Origin: Hygrocybe punicea
Lineage: Eukaryota > Basidiomycota > Agaricomycetes > Agaricales > Hygrophoraceae
Direction of reading: 5' to 3'
NCBI GenBank assembly: GCA_963556145.1
Contig: OY744461.1
Span: 8,938,891-9,002,890 of the forward strand
DNA: 64,000 nucleotides
The notes beneath the pieces were generated by a model that was not told where the DNA came from, searched no databases, and saw only the letters and a program-made list of their open reading frames with translations. Within the stretch, counting starts at the first letter, position 1. Each line of letters starts with the position of its first letter. The position numbers and the translations under genes were made by a program. Shown piece after piece: positions 56,067 through 64,000 of this stretch.

Positions 56067-56752
56067 CTATCGTTCCCGTCTAGTTCCAGAGTCAAGGATT
56101 TCGCATGGCCCCCTGTGTTCAATTGGAATCAGTTGTTTCTTCACCCCAACCTGGCTGAATGTACTACCAAGCTGCACAACGGCACGCAGTACCTTCATCA
56201 TCTTGTGCATTTTGTTCTTGAGCGGCACCGCAACAAACGATATCTGTGTCTCCGCAATATCGCCAACTCGAAACAACTGTGGCATCGCTGGAACAAAGCT
56301 GGTGCGATGAACGCTGACACCCTTTGCATATATTCAAGTTTGTGAACTCACTTTATGATACCTTGCTCATCCAACTGGCACTTATAATAATGAACTTCGT
56401 CATCTTCTCCATCATGATGTGTGCAGTTTGTGTTAGCCATTTCCTCTAGCAGATGGGCTTCTGTGAAAGGTATATGGGTCGCGCCTGGTGCGTCCCTCAT
56501 AGGCGTAAAATCGATGCTATGGTACCCATACGTCGAGGCGCACCAAGGCCGAGGCTCCACTTGGTTCGTGGTGAATTGTTGCTGGAATAGTTGGAATATT
56601 TCGTGTCCGGCCTTGATGGCGGAGTGCGGTATCATTGGCGGAGAGCTCCATATGATTCGCTGCCTTCGTGGATAACACCTATGGATGTCGTGCCGTAGCC
56701 TGTGCCTATTGTCTGCAGACTTCACTATCCACTGGCAGGAGTAATTTCTCAT
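56067..56752 (-). other. Unidentified two-exon minus-strand remnant
   Basis: Exon 56752-56348 (HSAIKAGHEIFQLFQQQF, HLLEEMANTNCTHHDGEDDE, HYYKCQLDEQG) appears to be followed across an intron by FRVGDIAETQISFVAVPLKN and KMMKVLRAVVQLGSTFSQ (to about 56140). Similar FRVGDI-VE-QVSF blocks recur in transposon-linked proteins of mushrooms, but I cannot name the family. No start is evident upstream. Confidence 0.35.
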
Positions 56753-57049
56753 TTTCCGAACGTTCAGGCCAACATAACAGCAACAAGCCTGACGTACCTT
56801 TCATTCACGAGGATATTGTGACACGGGAGCTTTGTCCCATCCTGCAGAATCATGCTTTAAATGATTATGCCGCTCGGCACCAGGGTCATCACGCATCTGG
56901 ACAGCTGGAGGAGACTAGCAAAGATACACACTGAATTTTTTTCAGAATCAGTCAAATTTTGCCTGTGACAGTCAAGTCTGGCATGCTTTCGAGACTGGGA
57001 TAACTTGCAATTGGTAGAAAACATCGGAGTTACATGTGTCATCGGTCTT

Positions 57050-57270
57050 TGGTCTGGAGGCGATCACCAAGTATCAGTTGGAAAAGGGAACTGAAGCACG
57101 TTTGCAAACCAGTAGTACCGGCAAGACACCACTGTCGTCTGCAGCTGCGAATGGGCATAAAGTTAGTTGTAGAACGGGATAAGGTCGACGTGAATTCGAA
57201 GGACCTGTGTGCTATAACACGGCTCTGGTTTGCGGCTCAAAACGGACATGACGCGGTTCATATATCATCA
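57050..57270 (+). pseudogene. Ankyrin-repeat remnant
   Basis: In shifting frames TGKTPLSSAAANGHK (about 57118-57160), KLVVERDKVDVNSKD (about 57160-57205) and AAQNGHDAV (about 57233-57260) match one and a half ankyrin repeats (GxTPLxxAAxxGHxxVVKLLLxxxxVDVNSKD). Frame changes occur between and after them. Such repeats form the C-terminal part of many fungal STAND proteins. Nothing else of the gene is recognisable within 57270-58050. Confidence 0.55.
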
Positions 57271-58061
57271 CCAAAAACATATTCTATTCGGGGCAATTCT
57301 TCTGATAAGCTCTCGGCAAAATCTCTATGCGGCGGGCGACAACTTGTGTGCGGAATAATACAGACGTTAACTCGGAGGACCGTGAGGTCGAACACCTCTG
57401 GATCATTTAGATTCGACTCAATGGTTCTACTCTACTCGAGTCCCCTTGCCCCTAGTCACCGCATGCTACAGCTAGTGGTTTGTTACTGCAGGTGTGATGA
57501 TCAACTTGAACACAACAATGCTGATATTCGCTCAGCTCAGCAAGACCGTGGCACTGTCACAACTCGTATTCAGTCGCCAATTACATATATACATGTATGT
57601 GAGAAAACTCACATTTCCATCGATAGTATCCCACCGCCCCGAAAGCAACCCGCAGCACCCTGAGCTTTCAAATGTCTGGGGAGCGCCGTCGAGGTCAATG
57701 CAGTGACAAGCTATGAACGCAAGGACTCTTGTTATAGCCATGAGAGGAGAGAAAGAACTTGAAGGAAGAATGAAAGTGAAGCGTACATTTTTCCAAAGAG
57801 AAGCGGAACAAAGGCAGGGAGAAGTAAGAAACGCATGATATGGATCGGAGCTGAGCGCTGAGCGCCGGAGAAAACGAACTTGTTTAAATACTCAGCACTC
57901 TTGAATGGGCCGCAACTTGATTCTTGACCGGTGACCAGTAACCGAACCAGTCATCCAATATTCAAATTACATTTGCTTGCAAGGTTGCTGACCCCTGGAA
58001 AAGAAGCGCATCGGGGTTGGATATCGTAAATAAACGTCAATAGCGGACAATGTCCGATCGT

Positions 58062-58636
58062 AGGACCCCCGATTATCTCTACTAAGGCCAGATCAAAATC
58101 CGGACAAATTTTGAGGTTTTAGCACAAAATGCCAGGGTAAAGTCCGGACAAAACCGCTCCAGATGGCAAAAATGCCAGTTCCAAAGTCCGGACAGGGAGA
58201 CCCCCAGCTACCTGAGGCCAGTTAGAAATCCGGACAAGGGGACATTGCAAGAAATTTTAATTGATTAATAATTAATTTCGAGCCATCCCGGAGGTCACAG
58301 CTCGCATGCAAACGAAGCATTATGCTTTGTTACCCTCAATCTCAATCCTCTGTCTACTGAATCTCCAATCTGGTGTGAAATCTTTATCTAAAGGTAACAT
58401 TTCGCTTTCGGTGGAGAACACCAAGATGTTCATGAATCTACACCAAGGATCCAAGAAGTATGAAATTCCGCCTTCCTAGTAGGCTAGATCGCTAATCCGG
58501 ACAAAATTTACTGAAATTGGCAGGCCAGATCAAAGTCCGGACAAAATTGGCCAAAATTGGCCATTTTTTATCCGGACATGAAAATCAAAATTCGAGTTTT
58601 TGTGATCTGGCCTTGGTAGAGATAATCGGGGGTCCT
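58062..58636. mobile_element. 575-bp TIR element with TCCGGACAA arrays
   Basis: Termini AGGACCCCCGATTATCTCTA and its complement are perfect over 20 bp and continue to ~33 bp, with a perfect 8-bp duplication CCGATCGT (58054-58061; 58637-58644). The interior has seven or more TCCGGACA motifs near both ends, suggesting transposase-binding sites. No coding. Confidence 0.88.
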
Positions 58637-58747
58637 CCGATCGTTCCGTATCACACTAGCTGTACTTCAGTCGACCGCAAGTACACACTGCTTCGTCTAT
58701 CCAACCTCTTACAAACAGTGTACCTGGTCCACCTGAAGTCTACATGA

Positions 58748-59122
58748 CACTGGATGCAAGCCATAATATTTCTAATAAAAATATAATAAAATTGTTTTGA
58801 AATTAATCCATATTATTTTAACATGTCATTTGCAGAAAACATTTAGATATATAGTGCATTTTTTTTTGCATATTTTACAAAAAGGTATGATAAAGATATG
58901 ATAAAAATTATAAGAAAAGAAAAGATGGTCAAAGACTGTGAAATTGTGTTTCTTTCAAGATAGCACTCAGGATATTTTTATGATAGCTTCCTGTCAAATG
59001 AACAGAAATTATTCAAAATGTTTTTAAACTTTTTCTTACAATGATGTGTTAAAGTAACATGGATTAATTTCAAGATAACTTGAAGATATTTTGAGTAGAA
59101 ATACTATGGCTTGCATCCAGTG
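58748..59122. mobile_element. 375-bp CACTA-like MITE
   Basis: Ends CACTGGATGCAAGCCATA / TATGGCTTGCATCCAGTG, with a 3-bp duplication TGA (58745-58747; 59123-59125). CACTG ends plus a 3-bp TSD are characteristic of the CACTA/CMC superfamily. Very AT-rich interior, no coding. Confidence 0.8.
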
Positions 59123-59125
59123 TGA

Positions 59126-60131
59126 CACCGTGCTGATCTCTCAATGTCAACACCTCCCACTCCAGACCAAAGTCTTCACCAAGGATGTCATTAGCAGTAT
59201 TGCCATTTCTTCATGTATGAGCCGCTCACTTGTGTCCTTATTCGCACCAGACCAAAGTCTTTTGACAACATTGTCCATGACCGTCCACGCGAGATCGGCC
59301 TATCTCGAGACTCGAGACGGTCTGGATTGCTATGGTGCTGCTGCCCCTTCTCCTTGACACATAGAGAGATGGCCTGTTTGCCACCCCTTACCGTCACACT
59401 CGGTCTTGTAAGCCTTCATATTTGCTCTATTTGTGGCTAATAATCTCCTCATATGCCGGTGTCCAGATGAACTCTTTTTTAAATTCCAGTTTGACATCAT
59501 ACATCGTTATTAAGGAAAATTTCACATCTCTTCAGCCCTCCAGTGTCTTCCCATATTGCATCATCACATCTCCCTAATCGCTGAAGTCATTGACACCAAA
59601 ACACAAAAAAAAGGAACGAAATCTTTGAAGAAGAAAGAGAGAATTATGCATCCCTTTGCCTGTATTTTAAGTACTGCTTGCCTGTATTTTTAAGTACATG
59701 TCACTCGTCCTTCAAGTCCAAATCCTATCAGACTCTAAGAAAGGAGCAAGGTTGCGCCACTGAAGGTGGCCCTTCCCTCTAGTGAATGGTTGTACTGATC
59801 AAATGAAATGAAACAATGTGCACCAATTCCCATATCACACCAACATGCATCAACCCACACCCTTTTGCCATAGTTCACTGAGTCACCACCTCAATGCACT
59901 CTACTACCCTAACTCACCCTCGTGACGGCATCCCAACGTGAAGTCAACCATTGGTACATGAGTCAAACAGGGGTATAATATGACGTTTGGAAGTACTTCC
60001 CACTCCGCGATTGTCACTGGCAGAATGTGACATTTGCCTTTTATGGAAGTCGGCCCGCCAAAACCTCATCTTAGAATTGACTTGGTGCTTAACTACTGCA
60101 TAGCACTACAAAGCTTAAGGTTGGAGGTCTC
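59126..60131. other. No supported gene
   Basis: The longest frame (to 59357) has no recognisable motif, and the rest is unremarkable. The TGTATTTTTAAGTACTGCTTGCC-like phrase near 59660-59700 is duplicated. Confidence 0.3.
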
Positions 60132-60850
60132 TTGTGCCTTGACCACATGGTACCCCTTTGGGACCCCATAATAAGGAGCTCTTCTATAGCAGCTATAGGC
60201 CCTCAATTATGCACTATTACACACAATACCTCCTACAATACAATTCTCAGATCAACAAAACCCAACAAGTTCAACAACCAGCTGACAATGTGCCAGTCCA
60301 CACTCACCAGTAGCAAAAATGGTTCCAAATTGGCAAATCAGGACCCTGTGACCACCAAATCTCAGACTGGAACGTGCAAAAAGAAAGACATCAGACAAGA
60401 AGATGCTGGGAATGAAGACATAGATACTCTGGAAGAAGCCACAGAATACCTATCTGCTAAGTTCTCCTCTCTCAATCACAAAAACTACAATGCTTCCATA
60501 CTCTCCAGATTGCTTTTCCACCTAGCTACAGAGAACAACCTTGCTGTGAAGTATGACATGATAAATACCATAAGATCAATCACCCTCATCCTCCTCAACC
60601 TGGACCTGGATCTCAAAGGAACAGCATTATCCAAGCAGTTAGCCAATGGCTAAGTATCAATCAACCTGCCCCTACCATGCAGAGCCTCAAACCAGCCATT
60701 GATACAATTGTGGACAGAGTTACCAAGAAAGTCAAGAGCAACCTAGAAAACACCAAGACACAGTTACAACAACTTGCCAATGACCTCCAAAACTCCTCAC
60801 ATGCCTTAGAAGCCACCATAACTATACAAGGATTAGGGTACCGTGAGTAA
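60132..60850 (+). pseudogene. Coiled-coil ORF1/gag-like protein
   Basis: A 173-codon frame to 60653 has a Lys/Ser/Thr-rich start (probable initiator MCQSTLTSSKNGSKLA near 60291) and helical EDIDTLEEATEYLSAKFSSL and LLFHLATENNLAVKYDMINT. After a frame change it continues with NQPAPTMQSLKPAIDTIVDR, TKKVKSNLENTKTQLQQLAN and DLQNSSHALEATI, a long amphipathic helix. Such helical proteins often precede reverse transcriptase genes of non-LTR or LTR elements in mushrooms, but no RT follows here. Functional assignment is weak. Confidence 0.4.
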
Positions 60851-61059
60851 TGCCCTAAGGCATCACCATTCGGCGAGTTCTGTTTGTGTACATTGTTAAT
60901 GTTCTGCACCTACACTGTCCAGGGGCTGGGCCGGGCCAGGACCAGCCTGTTTTTGACTGACCCTGACCCTGACCCTGACCCAAGACTCTACATAGCTTCC
61001 CACAAGTTGAAAAATTCTATATTATAATAGTATAAATTAATCTATGTAATCTTCATCAT

Positions 61060-63986
61060 TAAACTCAAAATCACCAATATATTTCTCCATGATATCTCCT
61101 TCCACATTAAGCCTTCCATGCATATATGCAGCCTGCAACTTCTAAAGGTCTCCAAACTTTGTTTTCTTCATTTGTTGTTACTGGGAATCATCTGTATGGG
61201 CTGAGAGTGAAAATGATCGCTCTGCAATACAGGTGGTTGCTGGTATAGCAAGGTAGTCATGAACCATTGCACGAAGAACTGGATATTTGAATTGATACTA
61301 TAAAACAAATGTATTAGTAGATTCCATGGCAATCAGGAAGCACACTTACTCCCCACCAGGGGATTGGGTTTGGGCAGTCTTCTCGTCATAACTGGGGGTG
61401 CTTAAGATAGCAGTCAAGCTCCTCAAAAGGATCCATATTCCCACAAGAGGACTTGGCACTGAGGGTCTGGGATTGGCCCTTTTTCTTCTGCTTTTTCTTG
61501 ATCAAGGACTCCATCCACAAGTCCATGGGGGAAAGGGCTATAGCCATGTTAACAATGACATTGATACAAATATAGAAGCATACCTAGTGTGAGCATTGAT
61601 GAAATGGGCACAGATTTCTTATGTGTCGCTTCATGCTTTGCCTTATCAGCAAGAAACTAACTGGTATAAATATCAGATCTATGAGTAGAGAGCACACACT
61701 TACCTGTGCCTTGAGCTGCACCATACCTATATCCAAATATTGATGGTCCCAAGCAGCCTCCAGATATTCGAGTTTAACAACTGGATCCAAGACTAATATT
61801 ACAGAAATATTAGTTGCATTAACCAAAGTGACAGTGGGACTTACTGTGGGCCATAAAGTAAACATCTGTGTCATCAGCATGGCGGTAGTATTTCTTGAGC
61901 AAGGTGATGCTGGCCCTGAGTACATGGTGTACTGGTCCATACTCTAATTCCTCCAACAAGTCCTCCCATTCTGACATTAATAGTTCAAGCATGAGTAGGA
62001 CTCTCATGCAAGTAGTGTTTAAAGGTGCGGTCCTGGTTGCTGTAATGGTCTTTTGTCATTAGAATTGGAGTTTTGCTTGTTTAAAGGTGAAATTTGAGAT
62101 TTTTGCACTGAATTCTTTTTTGTGGACTGTTATGATAGTGCCAATGAGGGTGGGCAATTGTATCTTGCACATTTCATTGCCTCTGGTTTATATAAATTGA
62201 AGGAATCTACCAACAAATTCAAAAAGTATACAAATGGTGAAAAACGCGGAGTTTGTACACCTTTTGAATTTGTTGGTGGATTCTTTGAATTTATATGAAT
62301 CAGAGGCATTAAAATATGCAAGACACAATTGCTCCCCCTCATTGGCACTATTATAACAGTCCACAAAAAGAAATTCAGTGCAAAAATCTCAAATTTCACC
62401 TTTAAACAAGCAAAATTCCAATTCTAATGACAAAAGACTGTTACAGCAACCAGGACCGGACCTTTAAACACTACATGCAAGTTGTGAGCTGCTTATTTGA
62501 GAGCTCATTATGCTGAGCAGCAACCACCTAAACCAGATTAGTTGACCACACTAACATGACAGGAACATAACTAACCTTTAAGCAATGGTGTGCGAGCTTA
62601 ATGAGCTTCCATTCTGAAGTACTGATATGGTAGTCCACCCATGACTTGTTCTTGAGAGGGGGAGATCTTCATTACTGTTGGCCATCATACAAAAATAGTC
62701 AACTGGCTTGTGTATTAAACCAGTACATGTCTAGCTATGGAAACAGGCTGTAGACATACCTTTTGACCTGCTCAAACTGATTCAAGACAGTGGGAAAGAC
62801 TTCCCCACCATGAATGGACCCATAGATGAAGCTCCAAGGCTTTGACAGTATACGTGAGGTACTTATGGACCCCTTCACTTGACATCTGGACTTAATTTAC
62901 CAATGCTAATACCTTGCCAAGGGTGTCACCCACATCAAAATCAACAACCACAGTGGCTGCCATAGCCTCGGCATCATCGGGTGACATATCAATATCCAGT
63001 GAGACATTGATGTCTGCCTCATGGTCTTCAATTTCCTTGTCATTGTCACTTTCCTTGGCTGACTTTGACTTTGTTTTGGTGAGAGATGGAATGGTGAGTG
63101 CCTTGATGAAATGGTACACAGCACAATGCATTTAAATAAGTTGGATCAGCATTAACGCTACTTGAAGATGGTGTGACTTACAGGATTCAAACTTGCTTTG
63201 GCTTGAGGTGCCATTGTTTTGGAACTAGTTCTGCACAAAACTCTAATGGCAACATTGTTCAAGCTAACCCCATCCCTGACCATCCAACCCAACTATGAGA
63301 GTGTTCAGAAATGTTTAGAAGTGCAAGTGACAACACATTAGCAAGATATATATACCATTGATTTGAGCTGAAATTTTCAAGTGGTGGCAGCTAGATCCTG
63401 GCCAATCAATTTGCTGGTGTGTCGTCCAATGGGTGAGCTGAATTTGAGTAGATGTTTGTGGAGTTCCCATTTCGTGTCATTATCAGGGGGAGAATAAACG
63501 AAGGAGATGCTGAATGATGTGAAAGGTCATCATTTCCAAGTTGACCACCCATCCCAGACTATGGACACCTTTGAAGAGATACGCTACGACTCAGTTAGTA
63601 GAGCATGTACTAAGAAAAACCTCATACTCACGTCAATGAGTTCCAATGTCACCTCTTCGAGTTTTGCAACCTTTTCATTGACAGCACCAGCAATATATGA
63701 CTTGTGGGGAATGTTGTCATCTTGGATCTTGTGATTGAGATAGGTGATAAACCCATGAATGGCAAGTCGTTCGACAAAGCAAAATGGCTACAAGCTGTTG
63801 TGAGCAGCAACTAAAATGTAAAATGGTACTTCTGCTTACTAGATCACATGTTGCAACAATGGTGAGCATGTGCTCCTGGATACCTTTTTTTGTGACCAGA
63901 GGGGTGGGTGGCAGATTTGATGTGGTGTACAGTGTGTACTTTGTAACTGACTGCTGATGCGACTGAGATCCACTACAAAATGACAT
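61060..63986 (-). pseudogene. hAT-family transposase, decayed
   Basis: Minus-strand segments in hAT order: VTKKGIQEHMLTIVATCDL (63900), CFVERLAIHGFITYLN and NIPHKSYIAGAVNEK, VSIVWDGWSTW (first catalytic Asp region), FVYSPPDNDTKWELHKHLLK and FSSPIGRHTSKLIGQDL (63470-63390), an acidic linker, GDTLGKVLALVN, LELHLWVHSWWGSLSHCLES (normally with Arg-Trp), EYGPVHHVLRASITLLKKYY, LDPVVKLEYLEAAWDHQYLD, and the C-terminal dimerisation domain YPVLRAMVHDYLAIPATTCI with ERSFS (about 61300-61200). Stops occur inside (for example after WSTWK and in the acidic linker-to-RW region), and a 461-bp fold-back element splits it at 62013-62473. It could once have mobilised hAT elements, but this copy is dead. Confidence 0.75.
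62013..62473. mobile_element. 461-bp fold-back hAT-like MITE inside a hAT transposase
   Basis: Almost the whole element is one inverted repeat (arms about 62013-62235 and 62245-62473). Ends are TAGTGTTTAAAGG / CCTTTAAACACTA, with a perfect 8-bp duplication CATGCAAG (62005-62012; 62474-62481). No coding. It would fold into a long hairpin as RNA. Confidence 0.87.
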
Positions 63987-64000
63987 CAGAACACTCAGTA

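Larger units (their letters stand above)
60916..64000 (-). mobile_element. hAT transposon, left part in window
   Basis: A hAT-style terminus CAGGGGCTGGGCCGGGCC begins near 60916 and is followed inward by (TGACCC)n (60957-60983) and then, on the minus strand, by a transposase. The other terminus lies beyond the window end. Confidence 0.6.

Noticed and set aside
60955..60985. TGACCC repeats as a telomere-like array
   Set aside because: Only about four units, lying just inside a hAT-type terminus. Fungal telomeres are normally TTAGGG, and both sides continue with ordinary sequence.
1..64000. tRNA or rRNA genes
   Set aside because: I looked for clover-leaf box A/B patterns and rRNA-like conserved stretches and saw none I could defend. 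A tRNAscan/Infernal run would be needed to exclude them.

Overview
The window comes from a filamentous basidiomycete, most likely an Agaricomycete. The clues are short introns (about 40-70 nt) with CTGAC/CTAAC-type branch sites, a C2-NACHT-WD40 STAND receptor, a JmjC-domain gene of the type multiplied in mushroom genomes, a degenerate RecQ-like helicase, Ty3/Gypsy, PIF/Harbinger, LINE and many hAT-like elements. I identified everything by eye from conserved motifs and splice logic; no database search was run.

Layout. 1-11.8 kb is a block of former host genes: a GH20 hexosaminidase tail (+), the C-terminal part of a TEA-type transcription factor (+), an internal CAND1 fragment (-), a small two-exon coiled-coil gene (+), a Ser/Thr kinase with NFG in place of DFG (-), and a C2-NACHT-WD40 receptor (+). 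11.8-31 kb is transposon-dominated: a fold-back element, a dead RecQ helicase, a Ty3/Gypsy element broken by a hAT MITE and a second insertion, a JmjC gene broken by an 878-bp hAT-like element, a LINE tail broken by a 2.25-kb LTR element, satellite-like and low-complexity tracts, and a large palindrome ending in a 100-N gap. 31.1-39.6 kb holds two convergent conserved genes: the C-terminal part of EXO84 (+), which looks intact, and a 3-methylcrotonyl-CoA carboxylase alpha gene (-). The second is broken by a 3.1-kb hAT-like element that carries an Hsp70 fragment and a 13-copy ~150-bp array. 39.6-52.8 kb is repeats, a possible DUF6532-like gene and more hAT-like insertions. 52.8-55.9 kb is a largely intact PIF/Harbinger element with a convergent Myb/SANT ORF and DDE transposase. 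56-64 kb has ankyrin remnants, two small TIR elements, a coiled-coil ORF and a decayed hAT transposase itself hit by a fold-back element.

The main theme is gene decay recorded in layers. Of the conserved host genes I recognise, only the EXO84 remnant and the small coiled-coil gene show no lesion. At least seven short TIR elements have 8-bp target-site duplications, and in several cases the empty site can be read straight through to restore the interrupted reading frame. Single-base frameshifts could be assembly errors, but the nonsense codons, truncations and TSD-flanked insertions are not easily explained that way. The least explained signal is a dispersed ~60-bp dyad centred on ACGTCAATTGACGT, found inside or beside several elements.
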